From Flavipsychrobacter sp. (GTDB lineage Bacteria; Bacteroidota; Bacteroidia; Chitinophagales; Chitinophagaceae), in contig JAEUVF010000006.1 of the NCBI GenBank assembly GCA_016787265.1, positions 62,001 through 126,000 of the forward strand: DNA of 64,000 nt. The letters are read 5' to 3'. Below are positions 1 to 8,195 of the stretch, piece by piece. The position numbers and the translations under genes are program-made. Numbering within the stretch: position 1 is the first letter of the stretch; each line of letters begins with the position of its first letter. Below the pieces are notes generated by a model. That model ran no database searches and was not told where the DNA came from. It saw only the letters and a list, made by a program, of their open reading frames with translations.

Positions 1-1
1 A

Positions 2-3000
2 CAGGTTGTAATTGACCGTGCAGTTCCAGGTCGGTACAAGGTTCGGGTACGTGGTTTTGAAGTGCCGTTTGGCCCACAGGATTTTAAAATTATTTATAAT
101 TGGGAAGAACCGGTTTTTGAATTACTACAACCTGTTGGAGGGGAACTTTACAAGCCAGCAGAACAAAGAATCATTCAATGGAATTATTCCGGAAAGGATA
201 ACGATGCTTTCAGTTTCGCCTACTCCGCCGATAATGGAATTAATTGGATACCTATCACTAGCGGAACAAATCAACCTGGCAGAAGGTCCTGGATTGTTCC
301 TCCGATAACCAATACCTCCGTTTTGATAAAAATTACCCATCTGCCAAGTGGGGAGGAGCGTATTTCAGCGCCATTCCGGATTTTACCCGAAATCAATTTT
401 GCAGTTTCAGGTTCCTGTGAATCGAGCGCCCAAATTAAGTGGACAAAACCGGCAGGAATTGATTCCATGGCAGTTCTGTTGTATAACGGGACAGAAATGC
501 AAAGACTGGGTATAACTACGGATACCAGTTATCAGGTAGAAGGATTAAAAAGCGGTAAACCGTATTGGTTTACAGTTCAACCAATTTTGAATGGATTATT
601 TGGTGAACGTTCCATTGCGAAAAGACTGCTTACCCCACCAGGGATATGTTCGGGGGCAGGACTAAATGGGGATATCTCTGTTTCAGTTCCTTCTCCCTAT
701 TTAGTAAGCAGAGCTCCATCGGTTAAAGATTCCCTTGATCCTCTAACAGTTGTGGTCCGAAACGAGGGGAGTCTGGCAATTTCCGATACGGTTTTCCTCA
801 GTCTATTTAAAAATGGGATCAGGCTGGCTTCCGACACGATTCTCAGAAAATGGAATCCCGCACAGCCATTTACCTGGACAACAACTCTAAGGCCAGTCGG
901 ATATGCCGGTGAAGCAGCAAAACTTACAATGGTAATCAGGACAGCAGGTGATAATAATGCATTAAATGATACTGCCGCCATAAATTGGCGGTACCTGAAT
1001 GCTGAGCCTTTAACCTTACCTTTTGAAGAGAATCTGGCCGCAATTAAAGATACCAGTATTCTCGCTCCCGGTTATCCAGGATTAACAGGTTTGCCAGCAT
1101 GGGATGCCAGTATTTCGGCATCCTCCCTGAAATTCGATACCCGGCAGAATCAGGGATTGTTTATTGCTAGTAAAATTGAAGGTCAAAGCCTTCAACTAAT
1201 TGGTAATTATAACTTTGAAAAATATTCTGTAGCTGATGATATTCGAATGTTTCTGGATATTCCTGATTTCGGGCAACTAAAAATGGACTGTTTTATCAGA
1301 GGTAACGATACAGCGTCCTGGTTGGGTGTTGCTTTATTAGATCCCATCACTCAACAACCCGCCATCGATTATCTGAACCTGAGTGAAGTATTGGCCAAAC
1401 ATGGGCAGGATTTCAGCTCGAGTTTTCAAATCCGTTTCCGGTTTATACATTCCAGTTACCAGCAGCAATTGCAGGTGCTCAGAAAACTTCGCTTTTTTAA
1501 TGCCGCCGAGGATATCAAGCTGGCCTACTTCACGTATCAAAAACAAAATGTTACGGATGGAGATTCTGTGGTTAGTTATCTCTGGGCAAGGAACAACAGG
1601 CAAACTGCCAGTGGGCTTGTGCAGTTCGGAATTGAATCACCAGATGGTAAAAAGCAATTTCAGCAGGTGGCATCGATTCCGGCAGGTGATACTGCTGTAG
1701 TGAGCTTCAGGGTTCATGTACAGGATTGGCCTGATGCAGTGGCACCTGTAAAAGCATGGATTACTATTGAGGGGGATGAAAATTCAGCAGATGACAGTTT
1801 AACTGCAACCTGGGCATATGCCCGAAAAATCGATCAGTTTCCATACCTGGAGGGTTTTGAACAGGGCAAATCGGGCTGGGGCTCAAGTTTTCTGTATGAA
1901 CATTCATCCCTATTGACAACATCCGTTGCGCCCTTCAAGGCAGCGAATGGACACGCATTCTGGGGAACACAATGGATTGCATCCATTCAGGGGATTGGTT
2001 TTATCGTGCCTTCCGGATTTCTTCTTAGCCCACTATTTGATTTGACGGAACTTCAACATCCCTATCTTTCAGCCTCCGTCAATATGCAATTGTGTGAGGG
2101 CAGGGATTCGGTATTCCTTGAATATTCAATAGATACTGGCAGAACGTGGATTCGATTGCTTAATCAGCCCGACCAATTCAATTGGTATAACAATGAATCA
2201 AAATCAGCCTGGACAGATTGTGCTTCCCCTGGTACAAATCAATGGCGACTGATCACTACCTCCCTTCCGGCCAACCTTGGCAGGGTCCAGTTCCGGTTGC
2301 TTTCGCTTGCCAGAAATGGAATTTCAACTGTAATGCCAAGATTACCTGGAGGTTTCTTACTAGATGATTTTCACATATATAACAGAATTTATCCAACTTT
2401 TATAGGAGGCTCAAGTGGAATCTTAAACGTACCTGTTACCAGGTCCCTATTTCAACCTGTCCTAAGTACTAACCAAGTACTGGCAGAGTTACTGCCGGAG
2501 GAAGGCGCATCCGGAACAGTACAGGTTCGCTTTGATCCTTTGGACGGTAATTCCGAACTCTCAGGCAACCCTGTCCTGCCGTATAACTGGTCTTTTCAAA
2601 CAGGGTCGGAATCTTTACTAAAAAAGGGACGTGTAAGGCTCTATATAGCAGATGATAAAATTCAGTCCTGGTTAAGCAGCACCCCCTGTGACACCTGTAC
2701 AAAACCGCAGAGTGCCTACGATCTCTCCGTTTTTCATTATGCGGGACCGTTGTCTACTATTAACCAGCGTCTTACTGACAACGTGGACGGATATGAAACG
2801 GTTTGGGATCCGGAAGGATTTGATCTGGTTCCTTATGATAAAGGTTATTACCTGGAAATACCAGCCGGATTATATGGTGAATTTTATTTGGGCCGGAATG
2901 TCCGTATGGCAGCGCTGGATCTTAAGGCAATGCGATCCGGCAGGGAGCCTGAGGCAAGGTTGGAATGGTCTATAGCCAACTGGAATGGAGTAATCAGATT

Positions 3001-3466
3001 GGAACTGGAGCGCTCCAATCATTCAGATGCTGGATATACATCAGTATTTTCCCAGGTTATCAATAGTGGCAGCCCGCTGAACGGAACCTATTCGGATCCC
3101 GGATTATTGGTTCCGGAAAGCTATCATTATCGGTTGAAACTTACTTATGCCAACGGAACGGTACGGTATTCTGCGATCCGGATCGTTCAATTCGATGCAG
3201 ACCTGAATGTGCTGGTATATCCCAATCCAGGTCGGGGTGATCAAATGAAAATTAAACTGAACCGGATGGATGGAGCAAGGATACAGCTTGAGCTAACTGA
3301 TCTTACTGGAAAACGTCTTGCTGTTTCGGGTTACAATATAGGATCGGGAGAGCATTGGCTCAGTCTGGCACCCTTAACCAGGGGGCTGGCGGCCGGAGTT
3401 TATGTATTGAGGGTAAGCGCCGGGCAACAAAAAAAGACACTGCGGTTGGTTATTTCAGGAAACTGA
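2..3466 (+). CDS. Large secreted T9SS cargo protein, 5' end missing
   Basis: The frame is open to the left edge, so the N-terminus and any catalytic domain lie outside the window; 1154 residues are visible. The visible part is a string of beta-rich modules. A fibronectin type III-like stretch (about nt 400-630) comes first, then a CARDB-like stretch (about 680-1000) with the typical VVRNEG turn. Two regions then begin LPFEENL and [10 protein letters not shown], as jelly-roll/MAM-like domains of such proteins do. The end (about nt 3205-3466) is a type A sorting domain of the type IX secretion system, with VYPNPGRG, the LTDLTGKR turn and GVYVLRV. The protein is therefore probably exported through T9SS and anchored or released at the surface. 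A peptidase or adhesin N-terminus is possible but not visible. The GTG at 62 is internal and is not the start. Confidence 0.85.
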   Translation, partial: QVVIDRAVPGRYKVRVRGFEVPFGPQDFKIIYNWEEPVFELLQPVGGELYKPAEQRIIQWNYSGKDNDAFSFAYSADNGINWIPITSGTNQPGRRSWIVPPITNTSVLIKITHLPSGEERISAPFRILPEINFAVSGSCESSAQIKWTKPAGIDSMAVLLYNGTEMQRLGITTDTSYQVEGLKSGKPYWFTVQPILNGLFGERSIAKRLLTPPGICSGAGLNGDISVSVPSPYLVSRAPSVKDSLDPLTVVVRNEGSLAISDTVFLSLFKNGIRLASDTILRKWNPAQPFTWTTTLRPVGYAGEAAKLTMVIRTAGDNNALNDTAAINWRYLNAEPLTLPFEENLAAIKDTSILAPGYPGLTGLPAWDASISASSLKFDTRQNQGLFIASKIEGQSLQLIGNYNFEKYSVADDIRMFLDIPDFGQLKMDCFIRGNDTASWLGVALLDPITQQPAIDYLNLSEVLAKHGQDFSSSFQIRFRFIHSSYQQQLQVLRKLRFFNAAEDIKLAYFTYQKQNVTDGDSVVSYLWARNNRQTASGLVQFGIESPDGKKQFQQVASIPAGDTAVVSFRVHVQDWPDAVAPVKAWITIEGDENSADDSLTATWAYARKIDQFPYLEGFEQGKSGWGSSFLYEHSSLLTTSVAPFKAANGHAFWGTQWIASIQGIGFIVPSGFLLSPLFDLTELQHPYLSASVNMQLCEGRDSVFLEYSIDTGRTWIRLLNQPDQFNWYNNESKSAWTDCASPGTNQWRLITTSLPANLGRVQFRLLSLARNGISTVMPRLPGGFLLDDFHIYNRIYPTFIGGSSGILNVPVTRSLFQPVLSTNQVLAELLPEEGASGTVQVRFDPLDGNSELSGNPVLPYNWSFQTGSESLLKKGRVRLYIADDKIQSWLSSTPCDTCTKPQSAYDLSVFHYAGPLSTINQRLTDNVDGYETVWDPEGFDLVPYDKGYYLEIPAGLYGEFYLGRNVRMAALDLKAMRSGREPEARLEWSIANWNGVIRLELERSNHSDAGYTSVFSQVINSGSPLNGTYSDPGLLVPESYHYRLKLTYANGTVRYSAIRIVQFDADLNVLVYPNPGRGDQMKIKLNRMDGARIQLELTDLTGKRLAVSGYNIGSGEHWLSLAPLTRGLAAGVYVLRVSAGQQKKTLRLVISGN

Positions 3467-3476
3467 TATACCTTTG
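3446..3476 (+). promoter_or_regulatory. Promoter of rpmI-rplT
   Basis: A TTG at 3446-3448 lies 20 nt before TACCTTTG at 3469-3476, a full match to the Bacteroidota -33/-7 pattern. The box begins right after the stop codon of the T9SS gene, so the ribosomal protein operon starts its own transcript about 100 nt before rpmI. Confidence 0.7.
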
Positions 3477-3582
3477 CGCTCCCTTAGGGGCACCATGGCA
3501 ACATGGTGGTATTGCCCAAATGGCTCACAAAGTTCCCACCTGTGTGGGGCGCCAGCAGGGCGTAACTTTTTTAGTTATCAAA
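3477..3582 (+). promoter_or_regulatory. Structured 5' leader of rpmI
   Basis: The untranslated stretch between the promoter and rpmI can fold almost throughout. CACCATG (3491-3497) pairs with CATGGTG (3502-3508) around a GCAA tetraloop, and GGGC/GCCC (3488-3491 with 3514-3517) can extend it across a bulge. CCCAC (3535-3539) pairs with GTGGG (3544-3548). CGCC (3550-3553) pairs with GGCG (3559-3562). TAACT (3563-3567) pairs with AGTTA (3573-3577) six nt before the ATG. Ribosomal protein operons are often controlled by such leaders through binding of one of their own proteins; L20 does this in other phyla. I infer the same role here and cannot assign a known family. Confidence 0.5.
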
Positions 3583-3780
3583 ATGCCAAAGGTAAAAACC
3601 AATTCAAGCGCGAAGAAGCGCTTCAAGTTGACAGCTTCCGGACAGATCACACATCAGAAATCTCACAAGCGTCACATTCTCACCAAGAAATCCAAAAAAC
3701 GGAAAAGAGCTATGCGCAAAGACGGCGTTGTTGCAGCACCCAATTTATTCTTTGTTCAACGCCTGCTGGGTCTTAAATAA
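3583..3780 (+). CDS. rpmI: 50S ribosomal protein L35
   Basis: This 65-residue, very basic protein begins [14 protein letters not shown] and contains the L35 core [20 protein letters not shown], so it is the large-subunit protein bL35. The frame is open further upstream (to 3355), but that extension runs through the promoter and leader and overlaps the preceding gene. The ATG at 3583 matches the universal L35 N-terminus. It is followed after 35 nt by rplT, the usual partner. The common upstream partners infC and thrS are absent; a secreted protein gene occupies that place. Confidence 0.97.
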   Translation: MPKVKTNSSAKKRFKLTASGQITHQKSHKRHILTKKSKKRKRAMRKDGVVAAPNLFFVQRLLGLK

Positions 3781-3815
3781 TTTTATTTAATCACCAAATT
3801 TAAACTCATTAGCAT

Positions 3816-4160
3816 ATGCCTCGTTCAGTAAACGCAGTAGCTTCAAGAGCTCGCAGAAAAAGGATTCTTGACCAAGCCAAAGGATACTATGGCAAACGTA
3901 AGAATGTATATACAGTAGCCAAAAACCTGGTTGAAAAAGGGATGACCTACAGTTATGTAGGCCGCAAACTCAAGAAGCGTGAATACCGCGCCCTTTGGAT
4001 TGCCCGTATAAACGCAGCCGTACGTGAAGAAGGGCTGACTTATTCCGTATTCATTCACAAACTGAATGAAAAAGGAATAACCCTGGATCGTAAAGTACTG
4101 GCCGACCTGGCTATGAACAACCCCGAGTCGTTCAAGGCCCTGGTTGCATCTGTAAAATAA
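3816..4160 (+). CDS. rplT: 50S ribosomal protein L20
   Basis: This 114-residue basic protein is of usual length for bL20, with the typical start [18 protein letters not shown] and the motif [11 protein letters not shown]20 binds 23S rRNA early in 50S assembly and in several bacteria also represses its own operon by binding the mRNA leader. It is cotranscribed with rpmI and followed by a strong hairpin terminator, so the operon is just these two genes. Confidence 0.98.
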   Translation: MPRSVNAVASRARRKRILDQAKGYYGKRKNVYTVAKNLVEKGMTYSYVGRKLKKREYRALWIARINAAVREEGLTYSVFIHKLNEKGITLDRKVLADLAMNNPESFKALVASVK

Positions 4161-4187
4161 GCTATCAGGTTTCTCTGCAGAATGAAT

Positions 4188-4217
4188 AGCCGGTTCCTTC
4201 GGGAGCCGGTTTTTTTA
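4188..4217 (+). terminator. Intrinsic terminator of rpmI-rplT
   Basis: CCGGTTCC (4190-4197) pairs with GGAGCCGG (4202-4209) around a TTCG tetraloop, with one U-G pair, and a run of eight T follows (4210-4217). It lies 28 nt after the rplT stop. Confidence 0.93.
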
Positions 4218-4243
4218 TTTCCCTATTATTCATGAATTTCTTA

Positions 4244-4251
4244 TAGGTTTG
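4244..4251 (+). promoter_or_regulatory. -7 box of the PLP decarboxylase gene
   Basis: TAGGTTTG is a full match to TAnnTTTG, 41 nt before the ATG at 4293 and just after the preceding terminator. No convincing -33 element was found. Confidence 0.55.
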
Positions 4252-4292
4252 TGCCTTATATGTATCACCCAATTAATCACGTTTTCCGCTAG

Positions 4293-5687
4293 ATGAACAA
4301 TACCTACTTCGACCTGGTAGATCAAACCTTCAATTTTCCCCAGGAAGGTTTCGAGGTAAAAGACGATTACCTCCAATTCAATGGACTTAATGTGAAAGCT
4401 CTGATCGATAAGTATGGCACACCGATGAAGCTGACCTACTTACCGAAGATTGGCATGCAGATCAATAAAGCCAAGCAGATGTTTGCAAATGCTTTCAAAA
4501 AGCATAAGTATGAAGGGGAATATTTTTATTGTTATTGTACTAAAAGTTCCCATTTTTCCTTTGTAGTAGAAGAAGCGCTTAAGCATAATATTCACCTGGA
4601 AACTTCTTATGCGTATGACATCGAGATCATTAAAAAACTCTATGCCAGGAAGAAAATCAATAAGGAAACTTTTATCATCTGCAATGGCTTTAAGCAGAAA
4701 ACCTATACCAAACGGATTGCCGGCCTGATCAACAGCGGATTTAAAAATGTAATTCCTGTACTGGATAACGTGAACGAACTGGAAGACTACCGTAAATCGG
4801 TTCGTGCACCTTTTAAACTTGGCATCCGGGTGGCTGCAGAAGAAGAACCAAATTTTCCCTTTTATACCTCCCGGTTGGGTATCAGGGCAAAAGATATCCT
4901 GGAATTTTATGTCGACCAGATTGAAGGTTACGAAAATAAATTCCAACTGAAGATGTTGCATATCTTCCTGAACAAGGGTATCAAAGACGATATCTATTAC
5001 TGGTCAGAATTAAATAAGGTAATCAACCTCTATTGCCAGTTGAAAAAAATCTGTCCCGAACTGGATAGCATTAATATCGGTGGAGGCTTCCCAATCAAAC
5101 ATTCGCTGGGGTTTGATTATGATTACCAGTTCATGATTAATGAAATTGTAAGCAATATCAAGTCTGCCTGTAAAAAAGCAAAAGTTCCCATGCCGAATAT
5201 TTACACCGAATTCGGTAGTTACACGGTTGGGGAGAGCATGGCACATATCTATTCTGTAATTGCTCAAAAAACGCAGAACGATCGTGAAATCTGGTATATG
5301 ATCGATTCGTCCTTCATTACCACCCTTCCAGATACCTGGGGTATTGGTGAGCGTTTCCTCCTGCTGCCCATTAATAAATGGGATGAGGAATATCAGCGAG
5401 TCGTTTTGGGAGGTATTACCTGCGATTCACACGATTATTATGATTCCGAAGAGCATATCAACGAAGTGTTCCTACCCAAGATTGGAACAGGTGAACCGCT
5501 ATATCTTGGTTTTTTCCATACCGGTGCATACCAGGACCAGATCAGCGGTTATGGCGGCATCAAGCACTGCATGATTCCTTCACCCAAACACATTATAGTG
5601 GGCCATGATAAAAATGGCAAACTGGTGGATTGGGTGTACGCAAAGGAACAATCAGCCCAAAGTATGTTAAAGATTCTTGGTTATTAA
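4293..5687 (+). CDS. PLP-dependent decarboxylase, arginine decarboxylase type
   Basis: This 464-residue enzyme belongs to the alanine-racemase-fold (fold type III) decarboxylases, which make polyamine precursors or decarboxylate other basic amino acids. The likely PLP lysine is K84 in CYCTKSSH. GGGFP (263-267) is the glycine-rich phosphate loop. EFGSY (306-310) stands where EPGR is found in relatives. GGITCDSHDYYD (373-384) carries the catalytic cysteine and the aspartates that select substrate, and GAYQ (411-414) follows. It is much shorter than E. coli SpeA (about 630 residues). My best call is the short biosynthetic arginine decarboxylase of Bacteroidota; a diaminopimelate or carboxynorspermidine substrate is less likely but not excluded. 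The gene stands alone between its own -7 box and terminator. Confidence 0.75.
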   Translation: MNNTYFDLVDQTFNFPQEGFEVKDDYLQFNGLNVKALIDKYGTPMKLTYLPKIGMQINKAKQMFANAFKKHKYEGEYFYCYCTKSSHFSFVVEEALKHNIHLETSYAYDIEIIKKLYARKKINKETFIICNGFKQKTYTKRIAGLINSGFKNVIPVLDNVNELEDYRKSVRAPFKLGIRVAAEEEPNFPFYTSRLGIRAKDILEFYVDQIEGYENKFQLKMLHIFLNKGIKDDIYYWSELNKVINLYCQLKKICPELDSINIGGGFPIKHSLGFDYDYQFMINEIVSNIKSACKKAKVPMPNIYTEFGSYTVGESMAHIYSVIAQKTQNDREIWYMIDSSFITTLPDTWGIGERFLLLPINKWDEEYQRVVLGGITCDSHDYYDSEEHINEVFLPKIGTGEPLYLGFFHTGAYQDQISGYGGIKHCMIPSPKHIIVGHDKNGKLVDWVYAKEQSAQSMLKILGY

Positions 5688-5706
5688 TATATCGTTACTG
5701 AATTTG

Positions 5707-5733
5707 AAAAGGACCTTTCAGAGGTCCTTTTTT
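5707..5733 (+). terminator. Intrinsic terminator after the decarboxylase
   Basis: AAAAGGACCT (5707-5716) pairs perfectly with AGGTCCTTTT (5722-5731) around the loop TTCAG, and the T run continues. Confidence 0.9.
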
Positions 5734-5841
5734 GTAACCGGTAAGTATAAACGATTAGTTCAGCTGCGTAATAAATCAAGTAATTCTCCCCATGCGTATA
5801 AAGCGTGTCTTTTGAGATACTAAAGTCCCGTGTTTTAACGC

Positions 5842-5872
5842 TTTGAGCTTGGCTCAAAACTTGCTAATTTAA
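5842..5872 (+). promoter_or_regulatory. Promoter with overlapping palindrome, DUF6089 gene
   Basis: TTTG at 5842-5845 lies exactly 19 nt before TAATTTAA at 5865-5872, a partial match to the -33/-7 pattern. The TTTG is also the left arm of a perfect inverted repeat, TTTGAGC-TTG-GCTCAAA (5842-5858). A protein bound there would cover the -33 element. Confidence 0.45.
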
Positions 5873-5888
5873 GTTTATAACCGACTTT

Positions 5889-6752
5889 ATGCGAAATTTT
5901 CTGATAGCCTTAGTGGCTTTTCTACCTGCATCACTGATGGCGCAAGGCTGGCAACTGGTAGGTTTTGGTGGAGTGGCCAATTACCAGGGTGATTTGCAGG
6001 ACAGACGATTTACCACCCAACAGGCCCAGATTGCATTCGGACTGGGTGTTCAATATGATATTAACAAATATTTTTCGGTGCGAGGAATGGCTAATTATGG
6101 CCGCATCAGTGCAGATGACCGATTCAATAAAGATGCGGGTCTTCGAGCCAGAAACCTGAATTTCAAAAGTCATATTCTGGAAGGAAGTGTTCAGGCAGTT
6201 TTCAGGTTTATGGATATTGAAACGAAAAATTGGTCTCCCTATCTGATTGCCGGTGTAGGTGTATTTGGATTTGATCCCTACACCCATGATACTCTGGGAA
6301 ACAAGTTTTATCTCCAGCCACTGGGTACAGAAGGACAGGGGCTTGCTGCATATCCTGATAGAGAATTTTATAAACGGGTACAGCTGGTTATTCCTTTCGG
6401 CGGCGGTTTATTATTAAGAGTAAATGACAGGGTTACCCTGGGTTACGAAGTTGGCCTGCGGAAGACTTTTACTGATTACCTGGATGATGTCAGTACCACC
6501 TATGCTGATCCTGATCAATTGCTGGCAGCCCGGGGAGGTTTAGCGGTTGAGTTGGCCTTTCGAGGAGATGAGTTAAAAGATAGCAACCTGCCTGCTTATC
6601 CAACCGGAGCTGTTCGCGGTGGACCTGAATTCAAGGACTGGTATTATTTTCAGGGAATCACAGTAAATTTCCGGTTAGGTAGTGGAGGACGTTCCGGATT
6701 TAATGGTAAATCCATGGGCCGGCAACTCGATTGTCCGCGTAATATTTATTAA
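5889..6752 (+). CDS. Outer membrane beta-barrel protein, DUF6089 type
   Basis: This 287-residue protein has a signal peptide (about residues 1-18, cut after LMA-QG). Alternating short beta strands follow with many aromatic and glycine residues, for example GVANYQGDLQD near the start and a closing strand ITVNFRLG. YQGDL with a following barrel is what I know from the DUF6089 family of Bacteroidota outer membrane proteins. The function is unknown; a porin-like or assembly role is only a guess. The next gene starts 2 nt downstream, so the two are cotranscribed. A palindrome at the promoter suggests regulation. Confidence 0.75.
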   Translation: MRNFLIALVAFLPASLMAQGWQLVGFGGVANYQGDLQDRRFTTQQAQIAFGLGVQYDINKYFSVRGMANYGRISADDRFNKDAGLRARNLNFKSHILEGSVQAVFRFMDIETKNWSPYLIAGVGVFGFDPYTHDTLGNKFYLQPLGTEGQGLAAYPDREFYKRVQLVIPFGGGLLLRVNDRVTLGYEVGLRKTFTDYLDDVSTTYADPDQLLAARGGLAVELAFRGDELKDSNLPAYPTGAVRGGPEFKDWYYFQGITVNFRLGSGGRSGFNGKSMGRQLDCPRNIY

Positions 6753-6754
6753 GT

Positions 6755-7636
6755 ATGAAACTTCGTTTAATCTTCTCCGTTATAAGTGCCCTGGTCCTGC
6801 AGTTTTCTGTTTCTGCTCAACAGCCACGGACTTTGTTATGGCAGGTCAGTGGAAACGGATTAAACAAGCCATCCTTTGTATTTGGCACGATGCACCTGCT
6901 TTGTTCAGCAGAAGAGATGATGAGCGACAGTTTGATTGCCGCTGTAACCAGAGCTGAACAGGTTTTTTTTGAAATTGATATGGATAATCCAGGTGAAATG
7001 CTGGGGGTTTTTAAGTTCATCCGGATGAAAGACAATAAAAAAATCTCCGATCTGCTTAGTCCGGATGAATACGAGCGTGTCAAAAATTACTTTTCCAATA
7101 ATAAAACGGTATTACCGCTCAGCATGATGGAACACTTCAAGCCATATTTTGTAGCCGCTATGCTGAGTGAATCAAAAATGCCCTGTGCTACTAAAACAGG
7201 AATGGAAGAACTGATTTTGAAACAGGCGAAAAAAGAAGGTAAATCGATCAGCGGACTGGAATCAATTGAATTTCAGGCGAGCGTATTTGACAGCATTCCC
7301 TATGATGAACAGGCTAAGGAATTACTTAAAACGATTGATGAAGAAGCCAGGCAGGACAGTTTTACCAACAGGATGGCCGCTATTTATTTGTCTCAGGATC
7401 TCGACCTGATTGAAAAATTAACCCTGGAAGAGGAGGGGGGTGTTAGTTCTTATCTCGAACTCTTCCTGTACGGCAGAAATGCAAACTGGATCCCGGCCAT
7501 GGAAGCCGCCATGAAAAAGCAACCGGCCCTTTTTGCTGTAGGAGCTGCACATTTACCTGGAGAAAAAGGGGTACTCAATCTTTTGAAAAAAGCCGGTTAT
7601 ACGGTTGTACCGGTCCCAAATCCGATCCGGAAATAA
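6755..7636 (+). CDS. TraB/GumN family exported protein
   Basis: This 293-residue protein has a signal peptide (residues 1-20, VSA-QQ). The TraB/GumN (Tiki-like) fold shows as FVFGTMHLL (GTMH at 44-47), the FFEIDMDN segment, GLESIEFQ near the middle and the closing GAAHLPGEKGVLNLL. The GTMH and GAAH motifs are the conserved putative metal-binding sites of this superfamily, some members of which are metalloproteases. Here it is probably periplasmic or lipid-facing with unknown substrate. It follows the barrel gene with a 2-nt gap and a terminator closes the unit. Confidence 0.82.
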   Translation: MKLRLIFSVISALVLQFSVSAQQPRTLLWQVSGNGLNKPSFVFGTMHLLCSAEEMMSDSLIAAVTRAEQVFFEIDMDNPGEMLGVFKFIRMKDNKKISDLLSPDEYERVKNYFSNNKTVLPLSMMEHFKPYFVAAMLSESKMPCATKTGMEELILKQAKKEGKSISGLESIEFQASVFDSIPYDEQAKELLKTIDEEARQDSFTNRMAAIYLSQDLDLIEKLTLEEEGGVSSYLELFLYGRNANWIPAMEAAMKKQPALFAVGAAHLPGEKGVLNLLKKAGYTVVPVPNPIRK

Positions 7637-7649
7637 ATCAGTAGCACAC

Positions 7650-7683
7650 AAAAAAGCCTCCCATAGGGAGGCCTGTATTTTTT
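7650..7683. terminator. Bidirectional terminator between traB-like gene and ndk
   Basis: GCCTCCC (7656-7662) pairs with GGGAGGC (7666-7672) around the loop ATA. The six A before it give a T run for minus-strand ndk transcripts, and a T-rich stretch (7678-7683) serves the plus strand. Confidence 0.88.
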
Positions 7684-7727
7684 CACGTCTCACATCTCAT
7701 GTGTGACGTCTCACAACTCACTTCACC
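7684..7727 (-). repeat. Heptameric tandem-like repeat after ndk
   Basis: Read on the minus strand this is made of 7-nt units: GTGAAGT, then after 5 nt GTGAGAC, GTCACAC, ATGAGAT, GTGAGAC. The TGA stop of ndk lies at the junction of the first unit and the spacer. The same style of unit appears at 10188, 12742 and 14260. Confidence 0.6.
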
Positions 7728-8137
7728 TCTTCCAGCCCACTGAAGAAAAACGCACCTTCAATCGCGGCATTTTCATCGCTATCGCTACCATGAATGGCAT
7801 TTTCACCGAGAGAAGTGGCGAATAATTTACGAATTGTGCCTTCATCTGCTTTGGCTGGATCGGTTGCGCCGATCAGTGTGCGGAATGATGAAACAGCTTG
7901 CTCTTTTTCAAGGATCGCAGCAATGATCGGACCGCTGCTCATAAATTCTACCAGTTCACCATAAAAAGGGCGGGCCTTGTGAACGGCATAAAATTCACCT
8001 GCTTTTTCAGCACTGAGTTTTGTCATTTTTAATGCCACAATACGGTATCCTTCCTTGATGATACGGTCTAAAATAGCACCGGCATGACCATTTTTCATAG
8101 CATCCGGCTTGATCATCGTAAATGTTCTGTTACTCAT
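7718..8137 (-). CDS. ndk: Nucleoside diphosphate kinase
   Basis: This 139-residue enzyme transfers the gamma phosphate of ATP to nucleoside diphosphates through a phosphohistidine, keeping NTP and dNTP pools balanced. The active-site histidine is H116 in NAIHGSDS, the family signature, and K10 in MIKPDA binds phosphate. The frame is open 8 codons further, but [13 protein letters not shown] is the normal N-terminus, so the ATG at 8137 was chosen. It is divergent from the DHH phosphoesterase gene, with -7 boxes only 12 nt apart, and ends in a heptameric repeat before a shared terminator. Confidence 0.97.
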   Translation of the reverse strand: MSNRTFTMIKPDAMKNGHAGAILDRIIKEGYRIVALKMTKLSAEKAGEFYAVHKARPFYGELVEFMSSGPIIAAILEKEQAVSSFRTLIGATDPAKADEGTIRKLFATSLGENAIHGSDSDENAAIEGAFFFSGLEEVK

Positions 8138-8158
8138 ATATACTTGCTCTTTGGGGCG

Positions 8159-8166
8159 CAAAGGTA
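8159..8166 (-). promoter_or_regulatory. -7 box of ndk
   Basis: On the minus strand this reads TACCTTTG, followed by GCGCCCC, 21 nt before the ndk ATG. It matches TAnnTTTG exactly and shares the downstream GCGC with the rpmI and phnA promoters. Confidence 0.65.
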
Positions 8167-8178
8167 GCTATTTTTACC

Positions 8179-8186
8179 TACATTTG
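8179..8186 (+). promoter_or_regulatory. -7 box of the DHH phosphoesterase gene
   Basis: TACATTTG matches TAnnTTTG exactly. Its last base is 9 nt before the ATG at 8196, so the transcript would have almost no leader. It faces away from the ndk box. Confidence 0.6.
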
Positions 8187-8195
8187 CCCGGCTTT

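Noticed and set aside
62..3466. GTG at 62 as start of the first gene
   Set aside because: The frame is open to base 2, so the gene is cut by the window edge and the GTG is internal.
3490..3560. A small protein gene in the rpmI leader
   Set aside because: Frames there are short and the pairing pattern fits RNA structure better.
3355..3582. Long N-terminal extension of the L35 frame
   Set aside because: It runs through the promoter and structured leader, and L35 begins at MPKVKTNSS.
8109..8195. Upstream extension of the DHH phosphoesterase
   Set aside because: It overlaps ndk and both promoters; the family start is at 8196.
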